From NCBI RefSeq assembly GCF_046054155.1, contig NZ_JBEQCT010000001.1:434001-498000 (forward strand): a stretch of DNA of 64,000 nt. Direction: 5' to 3'. Source of the DNA: Celerinatantimonas yamalensis. Lineage in GTDB: Bacteria; Pseudomonadota; Gammaproteobacteria; Enterobacterales; Celerinatantimonadaceae. Both the position numbers and the translations under genes were made by a program. Numbering within the stretch: position 1 is the stretch's first letter; the number at the start of each line of letters is the position of its first letter. Positions 8,376-17,463 of this stretch are shown in pieces. A model generated the notes under the pieces. It saw only the letters and a program-made list of their open reading frames with translations. It did no database searches and was not told the origin of the DNA.

Positions 8376-9093
8376 GTATTGCAGTGGCAGCTAATTCAAG
8401 CAAACTGGCGTTGCCACCAATAGCGGTAGTGTTAATGGTACAGACTTTTTCCGTGCATAGACCAATACAGAATGTTTCGCTGGAAAAGCTAGGTAAATAA
8501 GGGTCGGTCTCACTCAGGAACATCACCAATGACCCTTCGCGTATAGCCAGTAACCGGTTGGCACGAATTAAGTTATCTTTGGTAGCGGCCATACAGACTA
8601 CTTTGAGTGAAGGGTCTTGCAACAGTTCGGGCCATTGCCGCCAATCAATCAGCATCGCGGCATCTTTAGCACAAAAGCGTCCTAATAATTGGTTTAGCAT
8701 CCCTTTAACGTATATTTTGAGCTGTGGATGTACGGCTAACTTGACTGGATTATGACAAATTAAAGCGGCGCTTAGCGCGGCACTAATCGCTGCCGCTGGC
8801 ATGTTTTCATCAATAATAATACCTGTTAACCCTCTCGGTTCCAGCCAAAGTTCATTGCTTTCGCCAGTTACGCCAGGCAATTGATAGATCCCTTGCAAAA
8901 AACTTTTGGCACAGAGGCATTGATAGTCGATCATCTTAATGACTTGTTGCCACTGCTCATCGTCGCTGGGTTGAGCTTCTCGTAGTGACTGTGCCCATTG
9001 GCGCAACTGACTAATTCGCGTTGAAACCTGGCTTGATAACTCAGGGTTGGTGCTGGATTTACTGTCAACGATAAATGTTTTTATAGCGTCCAT
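8365..9093 (-). CDS. Stand-alone PutA-type C-terminal ALDH-superfamily domain
   Basis: The 242-residue product resembles the C-terminal domain found in the longest bifunctional PutA proteins, an inactive aldehyde-dehydrogenase-like domain that helps seal the channelling tunnel between the two active sites. Visible traits are LEPRGLTGIIIDENMPAAAISAALSAA-like Rossmann segments and the terminal NTTAIGGNASLLELA motif of such domains. No catalytic Cys/Glu pair is seen. Its ATG overlaps the putA stop codon (TAATG), so translation is coupled and a complex with PutA is likely. Related Vibrio genomes carry a similar small gene labelled pyrroline-5-carboxylate dehydrogenase; independent catalytic activity is unlikely. 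Confidence 0.72.
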   Translation of the reverse strand: MDAIKTFIVDSKSSTNPELSSQVSTRISQLRQWAQSLREAQPSDDEQWQQVIKMIDYQCLCAKSFLQGIYQLPGVTGESNELWLEPRGLTGIIIDENMPAAAISAALSAALICHNPVKLAVHPQLKIYVKGMLNQLLGRFCAKDAAMLIDWRQWPELLQDPSLKVVCMAATKDNLIRANRLLAIREGSLVMFLSETDPYLPSFSSETFCIGLCTEKVCTINTTAIGGNASLLELAATAIPMN

Positions 9094-12000
9094 TATTGTT
9101 CTCCCTGAGTAGTGACTGGAACAGTGATGCGTTGGCTAAATCGATATAAGTAATGTGGTCCACCTGCTTTAGGACCGGTACCTGATAAACCTCGTCCACC
9201 GAAGGGTTGAGACCCAACGCTCGCCCCAACTTGATCGCGATTGATATAACAATTACCGACTTGTGCTTGGCGAGCAATATGACAGAATCGATGTTCGATA
9301 CGGCTATGGATCCCCAATGTTAAGCCAAACCCGAGCTGATTAATTTGTGTGATCAATGTCTCTAAGCCTTTAGCTGGATAGCGAATAACGTGTAATATCG
9401 GACCAAATTGTTCATCTTTTAGCTCGCTGAATGACTCAATTTCGTAAGCGCTTGGCGCGACAAATAAACCTCGACTTTGGCTAAGAGGACATTCAAAAAT
9501 GACTTTTCCATGTGATCTCAGCTGTTGCTGATACGTTTGTAATTTATTAACTGCGACTTCATCGATAACTGGGCCAATATCAGTTGTAACATCAAGTGGA
9601 TTGCCAATGTTTAACTCTTTCATGGCACCGGCAAGCTGTTTAATGATGATGTCCGCCACATCCTCTTGAATGCACAATACTCGCAATGCGCTGCAGCGTT
9701 GACCTGCAGATGCAAATGCGGAACGAAGAACATCTTTGATCACCTGCTCTGGTAATGCACTACTATCGACAATCATCGCATTTTGTCCCCCCGTTTCAGC
9801 AATTAATGGAACGGGTAACTGTTCGCGTTCAGCTAAACTGCGATGAATAGCCTGTGCTGTTGCGGTCGAACCGGTAAAAGCAACGCCGGCAATACGTGGA
9901 TCACTAGTCAGCTGTTGCCCAATATCAGCACCACCTGTCACCAACTGTACAATCGCCACCGGCACACCTGCTTGATGCATCAATTCAATGGTCCGAGTTG
10001 CAATGAGAGAGGTTTGTGGTGCTGCTTTGGCAATAACTGCATTGCCGGTGACTAGTGCTGCAACAATTTGGCCGGTGAAGATCGCCATAGGAAAGTTCCA
10101 CGGGCTAATACAGGCGAATATGCCACGCCCTTGGTATGCACTGGAACACGATTGCCCGGCATAATCTTCAAAACTACGCACTTCACCTAAGCGCACTTCG
10201 GCTTGATTTGCATAGTAATAACAAAAATCGACCGCTTCACGAATTTCATCAATCGAGTCTTGAATCGTTTTTCCTGCTTCAAACTGACAAAGCGCAATAA
10301 ACTCGGCAAAGTTCTGCTCCATTAATTCTGCGGTCTTGCGCAAGCAATTGGCTCGTTCCTTAATGTTTAGTTTATCCCAACTTGGATAGGCTTGCTCTGC
10401 GGCTGCAAAAGCTTGTTGCAATTGTAAGGGCGTTGTTTGGCTCACTAAACCGACTTCATTGGCACGATCAAAGGGCGAATGAATAGTTTTAGCCGTGTGT
10501 TGATCGAATAGCAATTGGCCTTCAACTAACGAGCCTGCGCGCCATTGGTGCTTGGCAAACTTATCTCGCTCGCTTAAAAATGCTTGTAGTTGATGGCCGG
10601 AATGTAAGTTGAAACCTTGAGAATTAGGGCGACGATCACCATAAATTTTTGATGGAAGGGGGATCCGTGGGTTATGTAACTGATTTTGGATGCGTAATTT
10701 ATGAATAGGATCTTCGATAATTTCACCAATACTGCATTTAGGATCAACTAAACGGTGTACGAATGAATTGTTGGCCCCATTTTCTAACAATCGGCGGACT
10801 AAATAAGGGAGTAGGTCGGCATGCTTACCCACTGGCGCATAAATACGTACCGAAATGTGATGGTCGTGGATAACACGGTCATATAAAACATCACCCATTC
10901 CATGAAGTCGCTGAAACTCAAATGGATGTGCCGCAGGCATTTTCATAATGGCTGAAATGGTTTGAGCATTATGGCTGGCGAACTGTGGCGCGATTAGCCC
11001 TATAGTGGCTTCGCTGAGCATCATTCGTGCACACGCTAAATAGCTAACATCAGTCCCTTCTTTTCGTGTGAAAACAGGATAGTTTTTCAAACCGCGTTGT
11101 TGATAGAGCTTAATTTCCGAATCCCAATAAGCACCTTTTACCAGCCGAGTGGGAATTTCATCACCGACCTCATGCGCCAGTGATGCGAGCCATGACAGCA
11201 CGGCTAATGCGCGTTTGGAGTAGGCCTGTACGACCAGCCCCATTTTTCCCCAGCCACGGCATATCTCATGGCGATAAACTTTGGCAAACACTTTTAGAGA
11301 AATCTCAAGACGATCCGCTTCTTCGGCGTCAATGGTAATGGCGACATCACGAGCACGCGCCTCTCGGACAAGATCTAAAACGGTTGTCACCAGTTCATCG
11401 AGCACTCGTTGTTCGAGCAAGCTGTCGTAGCGAGGGTGCAGTGCTGACAGTTTGATCGAAATACTCGGTTTGGGACTATTTGGCAACGCCAGCGTTGTAC
11501 CAACTGTTTCAATACTGCGTAAATAATCGGCCTTGTAAGCTTGCGCGTCAGCTTGAGTGAGGGCAGCTTCTCCAAGCATATCAAATGTATAGGTATAACC
11601 TCGTTTACGATAGCTTCCACCGTTTTTTAACGCATCATGAATATCTTCACCGAGAACAAACTGATAACCAATAATTTTCATCGCGCGGCGAATCATGGTT
11701 CGAATCGTAGGGGCACTAAAACGGTGAAGCATATTGCGAATACCCGAATCTGATTGTGCTGGAGACAGGTTTAACAATTGGCCGGTTAACAACAAGCTCC
11801 AGGTGGCGGTATTAACTAATACTGAATTAGATTTACCACGGTGAGCCATCCAGTTTCCAAGCGCCAATTTGTCCTCAATGAGCGCTTGCGCAGTATATTG
11901 ATCGGGAATGCGTATAAGAGCCTCACTCAAGCTCATAAGCAGCACCCCCTCATGAGTACTTAAACTGTATTCTAGCAACAACGCATCAAGCATACTCATC

Positions 12001-12206
12001 GACTTTTTATTGCTTTTGATATGCCCAACAAGCTCTTTGGCAAAAGTTTGTGTGGCTTCAGCATCATAATGATGCTCTGCGAGAGAGAGCAGCTCATTTA
12101 GCCACTCGCTTTCATCAATTTCACTCAGTTTTGCTAAATTCTTCCATAATTGATCAGGTGTTTGGCTTAAGTAGCTTTGATCCATGGCCGTTGTTGCGTT
12201 TAACAT
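9093..12206 (-). CDS. putA: Bifunctional proline dehydrogenase / L-glutamate gamma-semialdehyde dehydrogenase
   Basis: The 1037-residue enzyme oxidises proline to glutamate in two steps, passing electrons to FAD/quinone and then NAD. The proline dehydrogenase barrel covers about residues 160-500 (KPSISIKLSALHPRYD, TIDAEEADRLE, LVKGAYWDSEIK, RRLLENGANNSFVH). The aldehyde dehydrogenase half covers about 560-1000 (SPWNFPMAIF, AFTGSTATAQ). Glu804 (AETGGQN) and Cys838 (SAGQRCSAL) are the expected catalytic residues. There is no N-terminal ribbon-helix-helix, so it is not self-repressing like E. coli PutA; the AraC-type gene just upstream is the likely regulator. AAGGA lies 6 bases before the ATG. 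It overlaps the following domain gene. Confidence 0.96.
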   Translation of the reverse strand: MLNATTAMDQSYLSQTPDQLWKNLAKLSEIDESEWLNELLSLAEHHYDAEATQTFAKELVGHIKSNKKSMSMLDALLLEYSLSTHEGVLLMSLSEALIRIPDQYTAQALIEDKLALGNWMAHRGKSNSVLVNTATWSLLLTGQLLNLSPAQSDSGIRNMLHRFSAPTIRTMIRRAMKIIGYQFVLGEDIHDALKNGGSYRKRGYTYTFDMLGEAALTQADAQAYKADYLRSIETVGTTLALPNSPKPSISIKLSALHPRYDSLLEQRVLDELVTTVLDLVREARARDVAITIDAEEADRLEISLKVFAKVYRHEICRGWGKMGLVVQAYSKRALAVLSWLASLAHEVGDEIPTRLVKGAYWDSEIKLYQQRGLKNYPVFTRKEGTDVSYLACARMMLSEATIGLIAPQFASHNAQTISAIMKMPAAHPFEFQRLHGMGDVLYDRVIHDHHISVRIYAPVGKHADLLPYLVRRLLENGANNSFVHRLVDPKCSIGEIIEDPIHKLRIQNQLHNPRIPLPSKIYGDRRPNSQGFNLHSGHQLQAFLSERDKFAKHQWRAGSLVEGQLLFDQHTAKTIHSPFDRANEVGLVSQTTPLQLQQAFAAAEQAYPSWDKLNIKERANCLRKTAELMEQNFAEFIALCQFEAGKTIQDSIDEIREAVDFCYYYANQAEVRLGEVRSFEDYAGQSCSSAYQGRGIFACISPWNFPMAIFTGQIVAALVTGNAVIAKAAPQTSLIATRTIELMHQAGVPVAIVQLVTGGADIGQQLTSDPRIAGVAFTGSTATAQAIHRSLAEREQLPVPLIAETGGQNAMIVDSSALPEQVIKDVLRSAFASAGQRCSALRVLCIQEDVADIIIKQLAGAMKELNIGNPLDVTTDIGPVIDEVAVNKLQTYQQQLRSHGKVIFECPLSQSRGLFVAPSAYEIESFSELKDEQFGPILHVIRYPAKGLETLITQINQLGFGLTLGIHSRIEHRFCHIARQAQVGNCYINRDQVGASVGSQPFGGRGLSGTGPKAGGPHYLYRFSQRITVPVTTQGEQ

Positions 12207-12354
12207 GACTATTCCTTTTATCGTGACATGCTTAAAGCGATTATTTTTTGTTATATTCTTGTTGCGATTTTACGGCGTATTTCTAAATAATGTATTGAAC
12301 CAAACTCCGGTTTTTTTGTGTAAAAGTCGGAATATGACGATTTTGTGTAACGTA

Positions 12355-13134
12355 TTAGTCATCTATATTTGCATTTCGATAACGAGCCGGGGAATAACCG
12401 GTTAATCGTCGAAAAACATGGTTGAAACTACTTTGACTTGCAAAACCACATTTTTGAGCAACGATCTCAACGCTGTTTGAGGTGTGTTTAAGTAATATTT
12501 GTGCCTGTTCTATACGCTTGGCCGTTACATAACGTTGTGGGGTTTGTCCCGTTTGCAGCTTAAAGCGGGCATAAAACTGACTTTCTCCCAAAAAGACACG
12601 GCTGGCTAAATCGGCAACACTGATGTTATTTTCCAGACAGCTCATAATATATTGGTCGAGTAATAATAAATTAAACCCGCGGGTAACGGTGCTGCTCACT
12701 TGATACACCGGTAAAAAATGGCGTTCTAACAGACATAACAAGGTATCGCCACAAGCTCTTTTGAGCATATGATCGTTTGGATTATTGCCGATTTCATTAG
12801 CAAGATGGGTGACTAATGTCTGTAACTGTTGATCGAGTTGAAAATAGCCAGGTTTACTTAACAGGGGAAGTACTCGCTGATGAATATCTTCTGAAAAAAA
12901 CTGATTTTGCTGAGGAAGGTTGAGAACTAAAATTCGATTCTTAGCAGTGCCTCGAAACGTATGTGCACTGCCTGCCGTGACCATCACGCCTTGTCCTCGT
13001 GCCACTTGATTACTAATCCCATCAATAGTGAATTCAATATACCCATCAAGACCGATAACAATCTGGTGGTGATCATGGCAGTGCAACATTGCCTGCCGTG
13101 ATAGCATTTGTAATTCAACTGATTGCAATGACAT
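12355..13134 (-). CDS. AraC-family transcriptional regulator, probably of putA
   Basis: A 259-residue regulator with an N-terminal cupin-like sensor domain (HCHDHHQIVIGLDG, GVMVTAGSAHTFRG) and a C-terminal AraC DNA-binding domain of two helix-turn-helices. The first HTH is VADLASRVFLGESQFYARF and the second EIVAQKCGFASQSSFNHVFR, ending in the family signature TGYSPARYR. It lies 148 bp upstream of putA in the same direction, the arrangement seen in Vibrio, so proline-responsive activation of putA is a reasonable inference. It is also 55 bp downstream of the unrecognised 438-residue gene, so D-amino-acid metabolism is an alternative target. Confidence 0.88.
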   Translation of the reverse strand: MSLQSVELQMLSRQAMLHCHDHHQIVIGLDGYIEFTIDGISNQVARGQGVMVTAGSAHTFRGTAKNRILVLNLPQQNQFFSEDIHQRVLPLLSKPGYFQLDQQLQTLVTHLANEIGNNPNDHMLKRACGDTLLCLLERHFLPVYQVSSTVTRGFNLLLLDQYIMSCLENNISVADLASRVFLGESQFYARFKLQTGQTPQRYVTAKRIEQAQILLKHTSNSVEIVAQKCGFASQSSFNHVFRRLTGYSPARYRNANIDD

Positions 13135-13189
13135 ACTTACAACCTATTTAAATATGAGAAAAGCGTTCGTAATCCATCGTCAAAGACAA

Positions 13190-14506
13190 TCAACTTTCTA
13201 TTTGACGACGAAAAAAACGAATCATTTCACCGCGGGTTTGTTGGTGATCAAGGTGAAAAATATCATGTGGAAACAACAACTCTACCACCCCTGAGTCAAA
13301 TACTCGCTTCACCTCATACTCATTATGAGCAACATCTTGCTGATACATATAATTGAGCCATGTTTGATTAGTATGGATAATGAACTCAACCCGCATCCCT
13401 CCTAAGCGTGCAAAAAATTTCAACATTGGAGTTTGCTGACTCGAACCAACTGCACGGCCTCGATAAAGACTACTTTCGGTTAATGTATCGGAAATGTCCT
13501 CAAGGACCATCAATGAGTTTGCGCGAGCAGCACTGCGAGTTAGGTGGTGTTGAAATAACTTGATGTCGCTGATGTTATCTAACACAGCCATTAGCCCAAG
13601 TTCATCATCAACAGCAATCGCGGGATTCTTGGCATTTTTGCGTAGCAATTTAAGTACTTTTGCTTCGGGTGGTTTTTTGCGAATAGACACATAGATCGGA
13701 ACTTGCTTTTGACCGCTACTAAAGCGTCGCCTTTTTAATACAGTGAGTTTTTCTCCTTGCACCAGTTTAACCTGCTCTGCCTGGGTTGGATTCAACACGT
13801 CCACATGAGTGCAATGAAAATCACTATTGGCGTGTGTAGAATGCAGATAAACCGGATCAAGCTCGCCAATTTTAAGTTCTGAACTCCAAACATAGCTGTT
13901 TAAAAATGCAAGAAAGTTGGCAAATTTAGTGGCAATTTCAGTTTCTCGTTCACGTTGATCAATACTCCCTGCAAGCGTCATCAAAGTAATCTTACGGCGG
14001 GCTTCAAAACGGGCCTTTTTATGGTATCGATCATCAAACATAATCAGAATAAGCTCAATGGGATCATTGGCCATTTCAATCTCATTGGTGGTCTCAATGA
14101 ATGATGCATAAGGTGATAATATTTTGTCTTTGAGCGAATGAATTACATTATCAGCAGTGCGGGCATATTCATAGACTCGATCACGAATTTCCTTTGGGGT
14201 TCCATTGATGCCAAACATGTTACTGATAAGCTGAAACGAACGGTTACTGCGTTCTTGACGCAATGTGGGCGTATGAATGAGCTCATTTATCTGAGAAAAA
14301 TCCTCAATCCCTAAAAACTCAAAAAGCTGACTACGTAGAGCCCGATATTTTGATACATGGCTACTATCTCGGCGTAGGTTTTGTATCCATTGACGAGTTT
14401 CTTTTGAAAAAGGGGGCGATGGACGAGCTGATTTTTGTACAGCGAAAGGTCCGTGTTGTTGTAATGAAGTAAAAATGCTGGCGGGAGATAATACAGACAT
14501 GTTCAA
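13190..14506 (-). CDS. Unrecognised 438-residue protein in the D-amino-acid cluster
   Basis: I do not recognise this protein. It is soluble, without signal peptide or membrane segments, rich in Arg, His and Ser. The N-terminal half is largely helical (residues about 25-200). The second half mixes strands and helices and contains HSTHANSDFHCTHVDV, a basic LKRRRF, VDDELGLMAVLDNISDI and the ending GMRVEFIIHT...HNEYEVKR...PHDIFHLD. The second-half rhythm faintly recalls nucleotidyltransferases of the RelA/SpoT fold, which is only an impression. It begins 63 bp after the aminotransferase gene, behind a 10-bp perfect hairpin, on the same strand as dgcN-dgcA-dat, so it may be the distal gene of that operon. 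Coding quality and length argue that it is real. Confidence 0.75.
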   Translation of the reverse strand: MNMSVLSPASIFTSLQQHGPFAVQKSARPSPPFSKETRQWIQNLRRDSSHVSKYRALRSQLFEFLGIEDFSQINELIHTPTLRQERSNRSFQLISNMFGINGTPKEIRDRVYEYARTADNVIHSLKDKILSPYASFIETTNEIEMANDPIELILIMFDDRYHKKARFEARRKITLMTLAGSIDQRERETEIATKFANFLAFLNSYVWSSELKIGELDPVYLHSTHANSDFHCTHVDVLNPTQAEQVKLVQGEKLTVLKRRRFSSGQKQVPIYVSIRKKPPEAKVLKLLRKNAKNPAIAVDDELGLMAVLDNISDIKLFQHHLTRSAARANSLMVLEDISDTLTESSLYRGRAVGSSQQTPMLKFFARLGGMRVEFIIHTNQTWLNYMYQQDVAHNEYEVKRVFDSGVVELLFPHDIFHLDHQQTRGEMIRFFRRQIES

Positions 14507-14518
14507 ACTCTATGTAAC

Positions 14519-14549
14519 GACGATGCTCTAGCTTAAAATGAGCATCGTC
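14519..14549 (-). terminator. Perfect 10-bp hairpin between the aminotransferase gene and the 438-residue gene
   Basis: GACGATGCTC (14519-14528) pairs exactly with GAGCATCGTC (14540-14549) around an 11-base loop. No U-run follows on either strand, so it may be a weak terminator, an mRNA-stabilising stem or a processing site that lowers expression of the distal gene. Confidence 0.45.
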
Positions 14550-14569
14550 TAATGAAATACAACGTATTG

Positions 14570-15433
14570 CTATGATGCGGATTGGCGCTTAACTAAGTCA
14601 ATATAAATATCACGCAACTGTTTAGCGATCGGTCCTGGTTTTCCATCGCCGATCGGTTGATCGTTAATTTCAACAACTGGATAGACAAATGTCGTTGCCG
14701 AACTGATGAACGCTTCTTTAGCATGCATCGCTTCTTCAGGGGTAAATAACCTTTCTTCAATCTTGATGGCATGTTTGGCACCAAGATCTAATAGTGCTTG
14801 TCGGGTAATGCCATGGAGAATGTCACGGCTTAATGGACGAGTCACCACGGTATTGTGTTCAGTGACTATATAGGCATTATTGGAGCTTCCTTCCGTAATA
14901 TACCCTCCCTCAGTTAACCACGCATCATCATATCCCTGACTTAATGCAAACTGCTTGGCCATACAGGGTGCTAATAGCTGTACAGTCTTGATATCACGTC
15001 GATGCCAGCGAATGTCTTCAATGGTGACAACTTTCATTCCCTTCTTCGCTTTAGGGCTATCAAGCAATGATCGCGCTTGAGTGAATAGGACCAAAGTTGG
15101 CTGAATATTTTGTGGGTAAGCAAAATCACGATCACCCGCAGTGCCTCGCGATAGCTGTAAATAGATCCCCCCCTCGTCAAGTTGGTTAAGGCGAATCAAT
15201 TCCTGTTGAATGTGGGTAAGTTCTTCGATAGTGACTGGTAACGTCAGCTCCAGCTCATTACAGGAACGAGCTAAGCGATTCATATGACCTTCGTTTTCAA
15301 TCAGATGTCCATTGACCACCGCAGTGACTTCATACACGGCATCAGCAAAAAGAAAACCACGGTCAAAAATGGAAACTTTGGCATCGTGCTCATTAATATA
15401 GTCACCGTTGACATAGACAATACGGTTTAACAT
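14570..15433 (-). CDS. dat: D-amino-acid aminotransferase (PLP fold type IV)
   Basis: The 287-residue enzyme should transfer the amino group of D-alanine, D-glutamate or other D-amino acids to 2-oxo acids, using pyridoxal phosphate. Lys149 in RRDIKTVQLL is the Schiff-base lysine by comparison with Bacillus D-alanine aminotransferase, and Glu181 in ITEGSSNNAYIV is the cofactor-ring contact. The N-terminus VYVNGDYINEHDAKVSIFDRGF is typical of class IV aminotransferases. A TTG five codons upstream keeps the frame, but GAAGGA sits before the ATG at 15433. It follows dgcA by 37 bp. A branched-chain or aminodeoxychorismate lyase role is less likely because the match is best to D-amino-acid enzymes and the neighbours handle D-glutamate. 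Confidence 0.87.
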   Translation of the reverse strand: MLNRIVYVNGDYINEHDAKVSIFDRGFLFADAVYEVTAVVNGHLIENEGHMNRLARSCNELELTLPVTIEELTHIQQELIRLNQLDEGGIYLQLSRGTAGDRDFAYPQNIQPTLVLFTQARSLLDSPKAKKGMKVVTIEDIRWHRRDIKTVQLLAPCMAKQFALSQGYDDAWLTEGGYITEGSSNNAYIVTEHNTVVTRPLSRDILHGITRQALLDLGAKHAIKIEERLFTPEEAMHAKEAFISSATTFVYPVVEINDQPIGDGKPGPIAKQLRDIYIDLVKRQSAS

Positions 15434-15470
15434 AGATATATCCTTCAAAAATGTCCCAGATTAAATGCCA

Positions 15471-16448
15471 CTATCCCCATAATTTTGAGGAAGGAACCTG
15501 CATCTGACTGGCTTGATCGTATTCAAAACCATGAGGTTGATCTTGGGCTAACAATAGTGGGCCATCGAGATCAACTATTTTTGCATTTTGGGCGACCACA
15601 AATGCTGGTGCCATTGCCAATGATGTTCCGACCATACATCCCACCATAATGGCAAATCCTTCGGCTTCGGCGGCTTGTTTAAGCGCCAACGCTTCAGTCA
15701 GACCACCCGTTTTATCTATTTTAATGTTGATCATCTCATAGCAGCCTTTCAGTTTGACTAAATCCTGACGATCATGGCATGACTCATCGGCGCAAAGTGC
15801 AATGGGGTGGGGGAGATCTTGGAGCAGAGCATCATCACCCGCTGGAAAGGGTTGCTCTATCATCGCAACATTGAGGTTGACCAATTCAGGAACAAGCTGC
15901 TGGTAAAGTACGCTATTCCATCCCTCATTTGCATCGATGATAATTTGCGCATTAGGAACGGCCTGTCGTACAGCCTTAACGCGTTCTAAATCACCATCCC
16001 CTGCCAGTTTTAACTTAAATAAAGGTCGATGATGATGCGCCTGTGCTTTTTGTTGCATTTGCTCTGGGGTATCCAGCGATAAGGTATAAGCGGTTGTCAA
16101 AGCATGCGGCGTAATGCTAAGTCGCTGCCAAATCGTTTGATGAGCTTGTTTACATTCAAGATCCCACAGTGCGCAATCAACCGCATTACGAGCAGCCCCC
16201 GCGGGAAGCAATTGCGCTAGTTGTCCACGCGATAGCCCTCTGACTATCTGCGGACGAAGTCCTTCGATGGTCGCTGAGACGCTGGCTAGCGTTTCGTTAT
16301 AACGGGCATAGGGAACACATTCTCCTCGACCAATTGACGAACCATCACTTAATTCAACTTGGATAACTTGTGCTTGGGTGCGACTGCCTCGAGAAATTCT
16401 GAATATCCCGTCAATCGGCCAGTTATGTTGAGTAATATGTAGTTGCAT
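15471..16448 (-). CDS. dgcA: Enolase-superfamily racemase, N-acetyl-D-glutamate racemase or L-Ala-D/L-Glu epimerase
   Basis: A 325-residue enolase-superfamily enzyme of the muconate-lactonising subgroup. Lys145 and Lys147 (FKLKLAG) form the KxK base, and Asp172 (IDANEGW), Glu198 (IEQPF) and Asp221 (CADES) bind the metal. Lys243 (NIKIDKTGG) is the opposing base. Such proteins are usually annotated L-Ala-D/L-Glu epimerase. Next to a DUF1611 gene, the DGC pathway of marine proteobacteria assigns them as the racemase turning N-acetyl-D-glutamate into the L-form. It lies 10 bp after dgcN, which supports the DGC role. Muropeptide epimerase activity remains possible. Confidence 0.85.
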   Translation of the reverse strand: MQLHITQHNWPIDGIFRISRGSRTQAQVIQVELSDGSSIGRGECVPYARYNETLASVSATIEGLRPQIVRGLSRGQLAQLLPAGAARNAVDCALWDLECKQAHQTIWQRLSITPHALTTAYTLSLDTPEQMQQKAQAHHHRPLFKLKLAGDGDLERVKAVRQAVPNAQIIIDANEGWNSVLYQQLVPELVNLNVAMIEQPFPAGDDALLQDLPHPIALCADESCHDRQDLVKLKGCYEMINIKIDKTGGLTEALALKQAAEAEGFAIMVGCMVGTSLAMAPAFVVAQNAKIVDLDGPLLLAQDQPHGFEYDQASQMQVPSSKLWG

Positions 16449-16458
16449 AAGTTAGCCT

Positions 16459-17463
16459 CTATAAAGCTAGCATTTGGTCAACAATACGTTCGACGCCTTG
16501 GCGAAATGGGTCGACGACAGGCAAATTATGTTCTTTTTCAAGAGTTGCCATTAATGTATAGGCATCACTTTCTGCAAGTTGTGACGTATTGATAGAGATC
16601 CCCACAAATTTGGCTGCGGGATTGGTTAAATGAGCCATGGTTAGGTTCAACGCCATACATGTTTTTAAATCAGGTAATGCAAACTCAGGCGTACCGCGCA
16701 TGTGGGTACGAGTAGGTTCATGACAAAGCACTAATGCATCCGCTTGGGCGCCATGAATCAAGCCTGTGGTCACACCCGCAAACGATGGATGAAAAAGAGA
16801 TCCTTGCCCTTCTATAACATCCCAATGATCAGCGTCATTAGCAGGGGCTAGTTCTTCCACTGCGCCAGAGATAAAATCAGAAACGACAGAATCAACAGAT
16901 ACACCCGCTCCACTCACTAATATTCCTGTTTGGCCGGTTGCGCGAAATGTCGCTTTTAGGCCTCGCTGATGGAGTACCTCAGTAATTGCGAGTGCCGTAT
17001 ACATTTTACCGACCGAGCAATCGGTACCGACTGGCAATACGCGCTTGCCTTTTCGCCGTTTGCCTGAAGCAACACTGAATGTTTGTGTAGGAAATCGCAC
17101 ATCAAACATCTGACGGCCTAATGATTTTGCTAAATCAACCAACTCATCGATAGCGTTCAGTCGGTTATGTAAACCTGCAGCAAGATCGAGCCCAGCATGC
17201 AGGGCTTGTTTGAGAACATCGATCCAAGCTGGAGAAATAATGCCACCGCGATTGGCTACGCCAATTACCAATGTTTTGGCGCCAGCTGCTTTAGCCGCGG
17301 CGATATCTAAATCAGGAAGTTGACAGTCAGCTTGGCAAGTATCCATACGATATTGCCCAACGCAATATTCGGGGTGCCATTGTTTAATCCCCATCGCAAC
17401 TTTAGCTGCCAATGCATCCGGGGCGTCGCCTAAAAACAGCAAATAGGGGGTTTGAATTTCCAT
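16459..17463 (-). CDS. dgcN: DUF1611 protein, probable D-glutamate N-acetyltransferase
   Basis: The 334-residue protein has an N-terminal Rossmann-like domain (LLFLGDAPDALAAKVAMGI, LVIGVANRGG) and a C-terminal P-loop domain with GTDCSVGKMYTAL at about residue 150, the DUF1611 arrangement. In the DGC pathway the homologue DgcN acetylates D-glutamate, after which DgcA racemises it to N-acetyl-L-glutamate. Other short motifs are DVIEGQGSLFHPSF and CHEPTRTHMRG. The frame is open 12 codons earlier, but GAGGAA precedes the ATG at 17463 at good spacing. It heads the operon dgcN-dgcA-dat and is divergent from alr. Substrate specificity is inferred from family and context. Confidence 0.85.
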   Translation of the reverse strand: MEIQTPYLLFLGDAPDALAAKVAMGIKQWHPEYCVGQYRMDTCQADCQLPDLDIAAAKAAGAKTLVIGVANRGGIISPAWIDVLKQALHAGLDLAAGLHNRLNAIDELVDLAKSLGRQMFDVRFPTQTFSVASGKRRKGKRVLPVGTDCSVGKMYTALAITEVLHQRGLKATFRATGQTGILVSGAGVSVDSVVSDFISGAVEELAPANDADHWDVIEGQGSLFHPSFAGVTTGLIHGAQADALVLCHEPTRTHMRGTPEFALPDLKTCMALNLTMAHLTNPAAKFVGISINTSQLAESDAYTLMATLEKEHNLPVVDPFRQGVERIVDQMLAL

